The position numbers were made by a program, and so were the translations under genes. This document shows, piece by piece, positions 12,905 to 24,895 of a DNA stretch of 64,000 nt; position 1 is the first letter of the stretch; every line of letters begins with the position of its first letter. This stretch comes from Patagioenas fasciata (taxonomy: Eukaryota > Chordata > Aves > Columbiformes > Columbidae): assembly GCF_037038585.1 (NCBI RefSeq), contig NC_092523.1, positions 30,915,501-30,979,500 on the forward strand, read 5' to 3'. Under the pieces are notes generated by a model. That model was given only the letters and a program-made list of their open reading frames with translations, was not told where the DNA came from and ran no database searches.

Positions 12905-13015
12905 AGAATTAACCCAGAGTTAACTCACACCTGGTCTCATCTGTTGAATCAGGGCCTGTGTTGCGTTCAGAGTTAAATCATCCCTCATTCCATCTGTTGG
13001 GACAGGACAACCACT
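12905..13015 (+). repeat. Imperfect tandem duplication, about 50-bp unit
   Basis: Two similar units follow each other. Each starts with CAGAGTTAA, carries a central block resembling CATCTGTTG, and ends in a GG-rich part. They lie directly downstream of the probable LTR and could be part of the same element or a two-copy minisatellite. Confidence 0.45.
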
Positions 13016-13048
13016 TCTTCAGGGATCATGGGGCACTGAGGAAAATAA

Positions 13049-13130
13049 CAGGGGGTTTTTGTTTGGTTGGTTTTGTCTTTTTTGTTTAGTTGGTTTGGGT
13101 TTTGTTTTTTGTTTTGTTTGTTTGTTTTTC
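13049..13130 (+). repeat. T/G-rich low-complexity tract (TTTTG/TTTG units)
   Basis: About 80 bp consisting of T with spaced G, for example GTTTTGTTTGTTTGTTTTT. Simple-sequence DNA in the intron. Confidence 0.85.
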
Positions 13131-14636
13131 ACTTTCGAGTGTTAACTTTTTCCCCTCTGAAAACACCATGAAGCAAAAGAACAAAGAAATACATTCTAGG
13201 TGAAAGATTCATATTAATAAATGTAGGTCACATACTAGATTGGGCCAGGTAGGGATTTATGGAGTGGAAAAAGGACAGGTTACAGGAAGCTGTAGCCTCT
13301 GCAATAAAAATACACACAGGAAGGACAAGGTTGAGGGAGGATGATATTTACTATTAAAATAGGATTAGATTGTCCTCACTGCTATCACAGCAACTTTAGG
13401 AAACAGTAACAAAGACTTCATATTCAGGGAGGTGGTAACTAAAATGAGAGATTGTGGGAAGAGCTGGCTTTTGGAGAAACTCAGAAATAAGATGGGGTAT
13501 GTGGTATATAAATATTTGAGGCTCTGAATTAGGAAAATATTGTGTTTTAATTATGCAAGACAGATGTTTGCATGAATAGAAAAAATGTTATTAATGAGGC
13601 CTTTGATGTTATTGGCCAAAAATGTTCCTGTCTGCATTGTAATGCAGAGTATGCATTGCAGATTATGTGTCAGAGATGCGAATGCTGGTTTTCTTTGTTG
13701 TTGCTTATTTGGATAGTTTGTAAAGTATCTGGGAACACAGAAAATACAAAATACAAACACAAAGGCCAAAAATTTCTAAAGAGCTCCATTCCCAATTAGA
13801 TACTTACTGGTTTTCCAAAAGCGCTGTAACCTGGCAAGTCCCACTGGGAACAATTTGAAAATCTATTCATTTCTCCAAAGTGCCTAGCAGAAATCTGAGA
13901 GCCTTTGATACCCTTGCACAAGTATTTTTAATGTTATCTCATTTTAAGGACTGAAGATGAAAGGACTCTCATACCAGTAATCTCTCATGCATTTCTCCAA
14001 TACTTGGATTGCCAACCAAACCAGTGACCCAATTTAAAATTGTTTTCATGAGTTTGCACAGGTTTACACATGAAGAATCTATACCAAAATCTTTTTACAT
14101 CAAGCTGATCACTGAAACAAGATGATATGAAACAGTACAGTGAACATACCATTGAAGTACTATGTCTCTCTTACAGAGCTAGTAACAGTTCAAGGAAATA
14201 AACCACCCAGCAAATTTGTACAACCTCTTCAACATAATTTAATAAAGTATTAATCCAAATTAATTCAAACTTCTCTCTCTTAATTTGTCAGATTCATCCA
14301 GAGTAAGTTTTTACCACTGTCACTTAGCTGTCTCTGTCCCACAGATATGTTGAAGGACTGGGTAGCCTTTTCTTTGACTCTTAGATTAAAAATAGGTCTT
14401 GCCTATATTCATTTAACTAACAGTTTCTTCAGTAGTGAGTGAAACTTAGTGATTCAAATATTTGCACAAAGCAAATAAGTATTAATAATTGAGCAAGCTA
14501 AACTAAAATTACTTTAACATAGATAAATGCAGAATAATTCTTGTGATGTTTACCTTGCTAATGAATAAACTCTCCTCACATTGTTTGTGTTATGCTGGGC
14601 AGAGCTGTAGAACATTTTTCTACCAGCTGAACTTAC

Positions 14637-14760
14637 CTCGCCTTCTGTGGATTGTAAGTGCAGTTCTTTCCTACAGGTAGCCTTTAGGTCTCCTGCAGCT
14701 GCATTGACTTGCACTCCCCTGGGTGCTTCCATCACCAAAGATCTAGTAGGAGATTCAAGT
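14637..14760 (-). CDS. SGCZ: SGCZ internal coding exon, 124 bp (family exon 7 equivalent)
   Basis: Minus strand. The acceptor TTTGTCTTTCAG has a good pyrimidine tract and the donor is a strong GTAAGT. The exon begins with one base completing a split codon, then 41 codons: [18 protein letters not shown], then [17 protein letters not shown] and QSTEGE, ending in phase 0. LESPTRSL is the hallmark block shared by gamma-, delta- and zeta-sarcoglycan; [15 protein letters not shown] is the zeta version. The length (124 bp) and both phases match family exon 7. One Cys (ATCRK) is present. A longer open frame reads through both splice sites (14550-14837), but only the part between AG and GT is homologous. 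On its upstream side, 115 bp away, sits a solo LTR starting at 14876. Confidence 0.97.
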
Positions 14761-14875
14761 CTGAAAGACAAACACAACCACTGAGAAAAAAAATCCACTG
14801 AATCAAACCACCAAAACCCATCTAGCCCACAAAACACACAATGGATGTAGATAAAAATGTATTTTGAAAGGTAAA

Positions 14876-15628
14876 TGTCCTGGTTTTGTTAAAAACAAGA
14901 CCAGTTCTCTATAAGTTAATTTTCCTTCCAGCTAAGTTCCTCTAAGTGCCTTCTAAGTAATTGCACTTTTCTGAATTTTTGCCTGCATGTTTTCTCAGAC
15001 ACTGTGCTCGATGCTGTTAATATGACCAACGGAATGCTTAAGAGCCCCATGCTTAGATTTATTACTATAGTAACCAAGGTTAACTGCTAACAGGACACAT
15101 TTGAAAGGAAGGGCAGACAGAACAGGTGACTAAAACTGACCAACTAAGTATTCCATCCCATAAACATCATACACCCTATATAAGAGGGAGATGATGAGGG
15201 TCTCATGCTCTTCGACCATGGCCAGCATCTAGAGAGGACCCTGCCACCCGTGCCTGTGATGCAAGGCCTGAGACCCTGCATCCAGTTTCCAGTTTGCTGT
15301 GAGGTTCCACTCAGGACTTCTGGGTGCCTGCCCTGCAGCTGCTGGAGCCACTCTAGCTCTGCCCACCCAGATCCACCGCCACTGGAGGCACATCAGCTTT
15401 GGGAGGGAGGGGCAAAGCTGTTACCCAGGATAATCAAGATTGGTTTTGTATATTTTTTATATGTTTTCTATTTATTAGTAGTATTAGTAAAGCCTTTAAA
15501 ATCCTTCCAGCTTTAAAGTCCCTCTTCCTTACTCCTCCTTATAACCTTTCGTATCAGGAGAGGGTGGGGGAGAGATTAACAGAGGGCATCTGCCACGGTA
15601 TATTGTCGCCTTGCTTTAGACCTTGACA
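14876..15628 (+). mobile_element. Solo ERVL-type LTR next to an SGCZ exon
   Basis: It begins TGTCCTGGTTTTG and ends near CTTGACA, in TG..CA style. It shares its start, a TATA box (TATATAAG at 15177), a block GATTGGTTTTGTATATTTT, a TTAGTAGTATTAGTAAA block and a GGGGGAGAGATTAACA-type end with the second LTR at 24896, so the two belong to one family. No primer-binding site, gag, pol or env sequence follows. A clear target duplication is not visible (GTAAA on the left, GATTT on the right), so the right end or the flanks may have changed. Its left end is 115 bp from the 3' splice site of the 124-bp SGCZ exon, antisense to the gene. Confidence 0.85.
15177..15184 (+). promoter_or_regulatory. TATA box of the exon-proximal LTR
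   Basis: TATATAAG, about 300 bp into the LTR and aligned with TATAAAA at 25115 in the sister LTR. This is the expected LTR core promoter position; it would transcribe away from the nearby SGCZ exon, on the opposite strand. Confidence 0.5.
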
Positions 15629-15776
15629 GATTTAATTAGTAGCATGTACAGGGATAGAGAAGCTGTATGGGGAAAAGAGAACCTGTATGGAGAGAGATAA
15701 GAGAAACTGTGACAGTAAAGAAGTAAAAAATTAGTTATATGTGTGATTCTCTCACTCTTCTCCATGGCCCAGAGGG

Positions 15777-15798
15777 AAAAAAAAAAAAAAAAAAAAAA
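15777..15798 (+). repeat. Poly(A) tract, 22 bp
   Basis: Uninterrupted A run on the plus strand. It is not attached to a recognisable retroposon. Confidence 0.9.
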
Positions 15799-16043
15799 GC
15801 ATATGTTCAAATCTATTTCTACTTAAGACAGCATTTAAGCATATACCAATATAAGCTTGCCTGCTTAGGGATGATTTCTGGCATCAGTACCTAATATACT
15901 TGGCTGTACTAATACTAAAATATAGCTACATAAGATTCCACGTCTCTTTGAGTGCTTCTATAATGATAGGTTCATAACTAAAGTTTGCTAGTGACCATTG
16001 ACAAATATTCATCTAAATAAAAACAAAACAAAGCACTTCAAAA

Positions 16044-16085
16044 GTTTTAAATAATTATTTAAGGTCTTAAATAATTATTTAAAAC
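16044..16085. repeat. Perfect AT-rich inverted repeat, 19-bp arms
   Basis: The arms at 16044-16062 and 16067-16085 are exact reverse complements separated by GGTC. Each arm also contains the self-complementary TAAATAATTATTTA, so the same palindrome appears twice in 42 bp. It could form a hairpin or cruciform. No function can be read from it. Confidence 0.85.
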
Positions 16086-19000
16086 TGACTAGAATGACTT
16101 AACCTTCACTGGCTCATTCATATTTCGGCTAGGTGTAGCAGCATTATGTACGCAGTCATGATCACCAACTGAATAGGAAAGATGATCCGATGAAAACTGT
16201 AATGAACTAGGAAACAAAAATTCGGATTCAGGCTGTGTTCAGCTGTAGACTTATTGCACAGTCCTGCTAAGAGCAAGACAAATCTTTTAAGCTATTTGTA
16301 TCCCAATAATATAATGACAGAACACAGATGAAATATATTAATGATAGAAATGTCTAGTATGAGAAGTTTGAAGAAAACACTGTATTTCCCTCTTCAACAA
16401 ATCGTGTTTTGAGTGTTAGGTCACATCCATCCAGAAACATAATAAGGTACTAGATGTATAAAGGAAAGAATAGTTTGACAAAGAATTTGCTACAGAAAAG
16501 CCAAAAGAAAGATCTATCAAACAATGGAACAAGACAATTTCAGTGTATTTCACCTCTTGATTTTTAAAGCATACAGAATAGTGATGGATTATCATTTTGA
16601 AACAAAACCAGCACATTTGCCTGCAAAGTCAGTCACTGAGATGGTGTCTGTGAAACATTTGTACTTGTTACATGTCACTGACACTCAATAGGGAAAGGAA
16701 AAAAAAAATAAAGGAAAATAATTATTTGGTAACACAAAATGAAACTATTAATAGCAAGTGTCCAGGTAGACAAAAACGCTACTTCTAGCTACCTATATTA
16801 ATAAAAGCATACATTGAATACATATAAAGGGAGAAGCAGAAAAATCTATTTTTCTGTTAGTGGTATGCCATTTTCTTTCATTTTTTTGACACTATGTAGA
16901 GAGAAGTTAGTAGAAAGTTCTGCAGTTCTTTGGACCAGGGAAGAATCTATATCTCATTAATTATTTATTCATGTATATCAGTGTTTTTCAGGTGGTGGTT
17001 TTTGAACTTCTGATGGCTACAATATGAGAGAAAAATTGCTTCCAAAATCTTTTAGAAACTACTTAAATGATAAAGTTTAGAAATTAGGTTTTTGGAAGTA
17101 TTTTTTTGCCTTAATGAGGTTTTACTTTGAATTTAAAAATAAAATTAATTTTATAAATGTTAAATGATTGGATGCTTTCATTCCATATTTTTCAGCACCA
17201 TATTTTTGCAAGTTGTAACCTCCTTTCCAGGAATATTACATTTCTCAGTGGCTTCAGCTGCCATTTCATAATCATGAAGACAAAAATATTCTTAGCTACA
17301 TTTATTGCATTGAATTGGTGGGTTTTAGGGAAGTCACAAATATTTCTGGTTTCATAATATCAAAACCACTCTCAGACCTGACTGAAATTTTTCAGTTGGT
17401 AGACATTAAAAAAAAAATATATTTAGGAACATATTTCAGGAAACTATGACTTTGTTTAAAGAACAAACCTTTTTTTCCTCCAAAACATGTGACACTGTAT
17501 AGCTCAGAGTTGTTTTGCCTGGTTTCATCGCTGTTTTTCATGAACTATATTAACATACATGATTTCCAGCTTGTCTAAAATGGAAACATTTGGGCAATTA
17601 ATTTCTGAACTTGAGAAGAAGCTGTTAATATTAGCCTTCTATATACTATGGAGGATATATTTACTTTTCAGACAATAGATCTTTTAGCAGTCTCTTGAAA
17701 TAAAACAATGTGGTAGAAATGTCAATGAATGGCTGATGATCAGCAGAATAATTTTAAAACCACCACCCATCTATTAGTAAAATTCAATGACTAAGTCTAT
17801 TTTACTGTTACTAATTTACTTTTTTCAGTAATATCCTTCAGATGATCTACGTCTGAAAAGTGACTTTGCTATGCAATCTGCAGCATGCTACTGGAAACGC
17901 AAAAGTCTTTGCACATGGAGAGATTATTTCCTCAATATTTTGAGATAAATTATGTTTGATGAGCAGGTCCTTTATAATTTTTTTCTTTGTCACATTTCCG
18001 AAAGCTTTAATTTCTACTATAAACTGACTGTAAGGTTCCACATTGTAATACTTATCCCTCTAAGGAAAAGTGCATTATTACAACAGCATATCAAGAATTT
18101 GCTTTCCTTTCAGATTTACTGATGGCCTGTCACAGTGGTATTCACATTTATGAGTGAATCCTATTCATATAATTTAATTTTTCTTTCCCAAACAAAACCC
18201 AGCTATGATGAAGAAGGTAACTACTGCTATGATTTGACAGAAACTACAGTACTGCAGGAAAGACAAAGAAGCTTTTAAAAAGAGGTTTTTAAATAATATA
18301 ATCTGCCAATTGGTGATATGTGATGCAGACAGATGATCTATCCAGAGAAGAGAAGGGCTTCTTTCTTTTTAATTATCAATGGCTAATTTGTGAAAAAAGA
18401 TACATTTTAGAGGATCAAAGCTATATGGCTTTGAGTTGAATTTATCAAAGACTTCTTGCTAAAAAAGGAAACTTTTAAAAATAGCTTGAATATGTTCCTT
18501 TGAAGGTATTAAAATATTTCTCATCAAAAATGCAGAAACATTTATTTTTCATTTGGTATTTTCTGTTTACAAGCTGACCTAGATTGTATTAGAGAAAAAT
18601 ATTTTTTAATGTGAACCAAAACATTTCATTTTGGGCTTTAAGAAATATTTTAGATTTTCCTCTTGCATATCTTTCATACACACATGGGATATAATTTATC
18701 TATGTTAATTTTGCTCTGTTGGTTAGCAGAAGGTATTTCTTAAAATAGAAGGAAACAGAAAATTCCCCTGTGAAAATGTGAATAATTTATGTTCTTTGTG
18801 TCTGTTTAAGCAGTGGATCCAATACATGCTACTTAGTAAAACAACTGATATGAACCTCTACCAATTTGAAAATTTTATTCAAAACAGAGGATAAAAACCC
18901 ATGCTGCCAACATGAGATCACACATATAAAGCAGGTACTCATTTCCCATTAACTGGCATCTTTACACCTGGAAATCTAGAAATACTTCAGTACTTCCAGG

Positions 19001-21620
19001 TGTTTATTTTTTATATATGATGGTCTGTGACAACATATATTGTTGTGGCATTTTTTCAGTTAGAATAGGAATCCTGTTGTGAAAAAAAGAAAAAAAAAGT
19101 ATTGCAAATATAAAACCAATGGAAAATCTACACATTGACTTGGTAAACTTCTTGTAGATTTCTATAGATTAAGATAATTGTGATATCAATCTTGCTACCT
19201 GTAGGTAAAGAGTTGTGGCAGACTGAGGTTGCGGATAGGTAGGATACATAAAGAGAAAAAAAGAAGGTAAATGGATGTGCCAAGCCTCTCTATATCCTTC
19301 TTCCTGCTTTTTCATTCTAAAAAAGCACTTTCAACTCTGAAACACAGGACCTTCCTCTTCCACAAGTGAAATTATTTTGTTCCAAATTAGAAATAAGAGT
19401 TTTTCTTAAAAATATTTTTGAAAATATTGCTTTTCATAAAACCTAAACAATTTAAAATATATATTCTTTCAATTACTTTTATTATGAAAAGAACAGCTGG
19501 CTGCCCTAACACTTAAGGAAACTGATTTCAAGAGTCCTTCAGTGAGACCAAGAGTTCTTAAAGGAGTCCACTGAACACTGACACTGCTGGATCAAACCAG
19601 GACTTCGATTCAGCCCCTTTCCTCTAAGTCAGGTTGCAAACTCCAGTAGTATACAGAAAAAATAACCAGGGACTTCTATGATCATGATGACAAAACACCT
19701 GGAAGTCCTTTTTTTAAGATACTGGAATTATTCAGAGGATACTTGATTAGCTGCATTTGACATCACTCTGAGAATGCTATTATATAAAAACATTAGCTAT
19801 CTTTTATCAAGAAAAAAAGTCTCATATATTCTTGTGAAGCTCTCTCTGATTTATGTTGGAACACCTAACCTTTAAAGGCACAATTTACCTCTGTATTTTG
19901 TCACTTCACAACATGAGTCTTAAGTAAGAGAAAGTTAAATAAATGTTTTACACAATAGGTAATGGCCTAAACCAGTAAATATCAACAAGATTGATTTTTT
20001 TTTTCCCCCCAATATCCAATTTTGCAACTCATGGACAATAAACTTAAACAGAGAAGAAACTTTCTTGACTTAAATTAGAATGGTAGAATGGCATTCAGTT
20101 TAGCATTTCATGTTTCGTCCATGCTTTGCATGTCACTGACTTTGGCATGTGCCAGGATGCCCTTATTATAACTCCTGGAATTCTCGTTAACCCAGAAATC
20201 ACCTCACTGGACTCAAATTTGAGTTACAATTGCTTTGTACATGCCACTGGTTTCAGTTCAGTGAATCTGCATTATCATAGTAGCAACTGAAACAACTGAA
20301 TATTTTAATGTTACTTGACACAGACGATAAATCAGAAAAATAGTTTTCACACACAGGGAAATCAAGGATCTCTTCTGAGAATATATATATAAAAAAATAT
20401 TAGTTACTAAGGAGGAAAAGTAAGGAATAAAATGTCATTGAAGAGTTTTTCATTTATGTCATTAAAGGACTAGAAAAAGTGAAGAAACATAAGGGAAAGG
20501 TTAGCAGTGCTGGAGAGAGAAAATTTTTAAAGCAAGAGCTTGACAAAATAAGCAGGTGATATGAGGAAGGTTAAAGAGAACTTAATGCATGAGTGTTTCT
20601 TAGAGTGGGTGAGGGCATAGCCAGAATAGCTAGACATGAAAACAATCAAAATTAGACATAATATTAAGAACATAGGAAACCAAAAACCTAATGAAATCTC
20701 TGGTAGTAAAAAGTCATGCATTCTAGAATGTAAAGTCCTCTAAAACTCAGACCTTTGAAAAATCAAGAAAATGAGTAGAAAAGTAAGGTTTAGAATACAA
20801 ACTTTCATTTCTTAAAGAAATATCACGACATGCTTGAAATTCTAAAATTTCAGGCTGTAAGACAAAGATCTGCAAATGAGACAATTCAAAACAGTCCCTT
20901 AAGAAAAGGTATGGGAAAAGGATTCCTCATAGTCCTGACATCTTAGACCTACCCTTATTCCACCCAAAATACTCCCCTTCCTATAATCTTCCTTACTTTT
21001 TTCTGACCTGAAATCATTTCTACACATTCCCTGCCACTCCACTAAACATCCTTCCATGAAGTTTATTTTCCATCCAGTTATAGTTCTATTACCTGAGTTG
21101 TCTTTCTGCATATATTTTCTTAAAACAGAGATCTATCTTGTCAGAAAGAGAAGGAAGCAACGTGCCCACAGATAATGCTCAAGTGGCTGTCAAGAGTAAG
21201 ATCTGAACATAAGGTACCTGGGGGAGGCTGAAGAGCTGAACTCGGCTCTTTGAACTACTGGAAACACTTGAGAACTGGCTGACATAAAATATTCTCAGGT
21301 TTGAAAACCATAAGCTTCCTGTGATTAGTAAGTGACAGTCCAGACCACCTTTAATGTTCCAATGATATTTTGAATATTGTTTCCCCAAAGGGCCTTAGGC
21401 TGATCTAAATTATTATATTTTAGCTGAGATAAACTGTGACATGGTTTTGATCCCTATCTTGATGCAACTGCATCTCATGTGTAAAATTATTCTGCTGAAA
21501 TTCGTTTGACAGGTCTGCTTCAACCTCTGCAGAATAAACAAAGCAGAGAGCTTGGAATACACTCTCCAGTGGCTTGTACTTGGATTGTATCTGAACAGTC
21601 CAAGAAGAAATCAGCTTGCC

Positions 21621-21687
21621 AGAAAAAGGAGGAAAAAAAAAAAAAAAAAGAAAAAAGAAAGAAAAAAAAAGAGAAAAGAAAAAAAAT
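21621..21687 (+). repeat. A-rich (GAAA/GAAAA)n tract
   Basis: About 67 bp of A with spaced G, including a 17-A run. Simple purine tract. The lysine-rich frame across it is an artefact of the composition. Confidence 0.9.
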
Positions 21688-22821
21688 CACTAAATGCTTG
21701 TTGAATTTACTTTGAGTCACTTTTGCATGGCAAGTACCATTTTGGAAAGAACAAGAGAGAGTGAAGTCTCTCTTGAAATACAACCAAAGACAGAAGGAAT
21801 ATTGCAGAACAAGACATGTAAAATCATTCATTCTTCTCCACTGCTCAGGGTGTCTCTGGAGTTCTCTGTATAATTACAGGTAAAAGCAACAGCAGCTGTT
21901 TGGGGATCTGCAGAACTAATAGTTTCACAAGCTTGTGTATTGCCTGTAACTATCCACTATACAATGCCCATCCTCGCTACCTCCCCACCTGTACAGGCTT
22001 CAGATCCTTTGTCTAGGTCCAATATGGTGCTAGGACAAGAACCCAAACCATACCTTCTGCACCCACAAACACAGCACGGCTAGAAACTTCATGTCCTCTG
22101 TGTACTATAACCATGACCTGGACCTCAAAGCAAGATACATCAGAAGTTAAGGGTAGTCTGAAGCCATGTAAATACTGACAGCAGTAAATACTAATAATTC
22201 CAGCTGATTTTCTTATGGAAGCATATAAGCATCTCTAGTTAGGCACTGGTTTACAGAAAACACATAGAAACTTAGGGATCTTTTGCCTTTCAAACGTGGA
22301 CGAAACTACCTATCTGCTTCACAAATTATCAGGGAGATGAAGGAAGAGAATAGATAGACAGCAAAATTAGGAAGCCTTGTTTTCTTGGGAAAGTGTCTGA
22401 AGAGTGGCATAGATAATGTAGATACTCCTAGGAAGTGGAAAAAGAAGAACTAGAGAAAAAAAAAAAATCTCTGGAGAAAAATTTAGCATAAGGAAAGACT
22501 AAAGAAATTAAATGTTGCTCAAATGAAAAAGAAGATATCCATTTTTCTTGTTGCAGTAGTAAGCCTATTCACTTAAAATCATAAGAAAGACAGGAAATGA
22601 AAATATTATGGTTGTTACAGTGGCATTACTTGGTCTCAATGATGTATAGCTTTATGAACTAGAAATAGTATATCTAATCACATTTTATTAGAAAAACTAC
22701 AGCAAAATGGAGTATGTAGGTATGGTGGAACAAGACTGTATTTGGTTTAGAGCATTTCAGAAATGAGTTCTGGGGTCACTAGCATCCTCAGCATTGAGGA
22801 CGGTTGTTCAAATTCCATTTT

Positions 22822-22921
22822 AAAAAACAACAACAACAACAAACCAAAACAACAAAAACAAACCAAACCAAACAAACAAACAAAAAATACCCACCAAACA
22901 AAAAAACAAAACAAAACAAAC
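22822..22921 (+). repeat. A/C-rich tract (CAA, CAAA, CAAAA units)
   Basis: About 100 bp of A with spaced C: (CAA)n first, then mixed CAAA and CAAAA units. Simple-sequence DNA; the Asn/Gln/Lys-rich and Phe/Val-rich frames over it are not genes. Confidence 0.9.
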
Positions 22922-23019
22922 AGTAAACCACTTCTACCTGGAATATTTGTGAAAATGAAACACTTGAACCAATCATGTGCTTTCGTATCTACCCTTAATC
23001 TGGACCTATGTGGAACTAG

Positions 23020-23200
23020 AATTTCTTGAACATGCAGCAGCTTGGGTCTGGAAGGGGTGTAACAGCCCTGGGGCAACCTCATCTGCAATTAGCAGTACTG
23101 GAGCTGCCAGCACCCAGCAGGGTGCTGCCAAAAACCTGACCATCCCCCCTGCCACTCTGGGTGACTCTGCTGCTCACAGCTGCTGTTAGACCTGAGTGGG
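23020..23200. other. GC-richer unidentified patch
   Basis: A 180-bp stretch noticeably richer in G and C than the surrounding intron, with CAGCAGGGTGCTGCC and CAGCTGCTG motifs. It resembles neither the CR1 copies nor the LTRs in this window. It may be a remnant of an unrecognised repeat. No splice-bounded coding frame with family similarity is seen. Confidence 0.35.
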
Positions 23201-24070
23201 CTTCAATGTACTCAGCTGCCTTCACACTAACCTGCAGAGTGTAAAGTTGCCTTGTTTTTCATTAACTTAGCACTGTGCAAATGCTTTCTATTGCTCCAAG
23301 CTTTATATGGGGTTTGAGATAGGACTCACTGGGTATTATATTTACAGTCATAACCCTGCTAGCCTGAGACAGCTATGCTTGGAGCCCATCTGTGTGTTCC
23401 TAACAATGCGGCATGGCATAATCATAAAGCAAACATAATCCAGTCACTGATAATAAAGAATATTAATTGTCCCTCTCATTCCTTTTGAAAGGTTATTCCA
23501 GAACCTCTTGCATCTGAGAGGCAGAATGCTGATTTCTATCTAATATTTCATCTAATATTCACCATCACACTATTAGGTTTTATTATATTGTTATTCTAGT
23601 GTTCAGTATCTTCTGATTAACAGTACTTCCAAACCTGTGTACCTCCTTTTAGCACAAAGGGAATTATTGAAACCAGAAATAACATAACTCCTGAAGAAAC
23701 TCTCCTTATAATCTCTCTACAGGCTGAAGGAGGGATCTGAACAATATATGCCTATTATATACCACTTAAAGTTTCTTTAAATACACTCTTCTCTGTCTTG
23801 TCTTTTGATTTATCATTAGATACAGCTCTATACTCAAACTCCAGACAGAAGATCTACCCATTTTCTATTTTCTAGATCAGGTACCTTATAGAAGAAAAAA
23901 TATTTCTCTGGATTGGCACAACCAATGCACGTTCTATTTAATCCCAATATTCACTTATCTTCAAGCTCTTACTTATTATTTTCTTAATAACAGCATTCAA
24001 AATAATATTGTAAAACATTGCATACTAGTGAGTTCATACTTAAAGTTCTAACATACATGATGATTTTTAT

Positions 24071-24485
24071 AATAGAATCATATAATTATTTCAATTGGAA
24101 GAGACCTTCAGGATCATCAAGTCCAACTGTAACCTAACTGAACTCTAGCACTAAAGAACCTCATCTGTATGTCTTTTAAACACCTCTAGGGATGGTGACT
24201 CTACAACTTCCCTGGGTAGCCTGTTCCAATGCCTGACAACTCCTGCAAAGAATTTTTTCCTAATATCCAATTTAAATCTCCCCTGGCACAACTTGAGGCC
24301 ATTTCCTCTTGTCCTATCACTTGTTACTTGTGAGAAGAGACCAACATGCTCCACGCTACAACCTCCTTTCAGGTAGTTGTAGACAGCAATAAGGTCTCCC
24401 CTCAGCCTCCTTTTCTCAAGGCTAAACAGCCCCAGATCACGCAACTGCTCCTCACCAATTTTTTCCATCCACTTCACTAGAAATG
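24071..24485 (-). mobile_element. CR1 LINE, 5'-truncated 3' end with ORF2 C-terminus
   Basis: On the minus strand a frame encodes the ORF2 C-terminal region of CR1: [18 protein letters not shown], a GNGLKL block, DIRKKFF and NRLPREVVE, ending SLEVFKRH. The 3'UTR has a GGACTTGATGATCCTGAAGG-type block and a tail with ATTCTAT at 24071. It belongs to a different subfamily from the copies at 512 and 59183, judged by the [14 protein letters not shown] and HWNRLP residues and the more diverged 3'UTR. Same orientation as SGCZ. Confidence 0.88.
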
Positions 24486-24895
24486 ATACCTTTAACAATC
24501 CATCAGTCCCACGGTGTCTGTTTTCCAGTTTGAAAATTACATTATAAATTTTGGCTATTTGACATTTTTTTCACATTTAGTTCAGACAGAGTTCAGGGAC
24601 AAAGATCATCAGGCACCCTAAATTAACTACATGAAACTCAATGAATTTTGCTATCTATTGTGATAGTAATACTTCATTTGTAACCCAGTTCCCACTAGAA
24701 CCTTTTTCCTTCTCCAATGTCAAATATAATAATCATCACTGAAAACTAAAGCAAATTATTCTTTCACTTTAAGAGGCATACCTTGTTACCTTTTGTTCCT
24801 CCTGTGTCCCATCTGAATGGTAATTATAACCTTTTATTACTGGCTTTCTTCTTTATTTATTTCAATATCTTTTGCCCTTTTTTTTAATATATAAG

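Larger units (their letters stand above)
2569..14636 (-). other. SGCZ: SGCZ last intron (12,068 bp)
   Basis: This intron is defined by donor GTAAGT at 14636 and acceptor TGTGTAG at 2569, phase 0. It is mostly unique AT-rich sequence. Recognisable contents are a tiny CR1 tail (6243-6300), a decayed CR1 ORF2 endonuclease fragment (about 7840-8680), a probable LTR (about 11978-12895) with a pyrimidine-rich tract inside it, a nearby imperfect duplication (12905-13015), and a T/G-rich tract (13049-13130). A run of nine C lies at 9357-9365. In the stretches 2570-6240, 6300-7840, 8700-11950 and 13130-14636 I see no gene or identifiable element. Confidence 0.9.

Noticed and set aside
15205..15516. 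103-residue plus-strand frame in the LTR
   Set aside because: Lies within non-coding LTR sequence and has no similarity to a known protein.
22747..23088. 113-residue hydrophobic minus-strand frame resembling a membrane protein
   Set aside because: The Phe/Val/Cys/Leu-rich part is simply the complement of the A/C-rich tract at 22822-22921.
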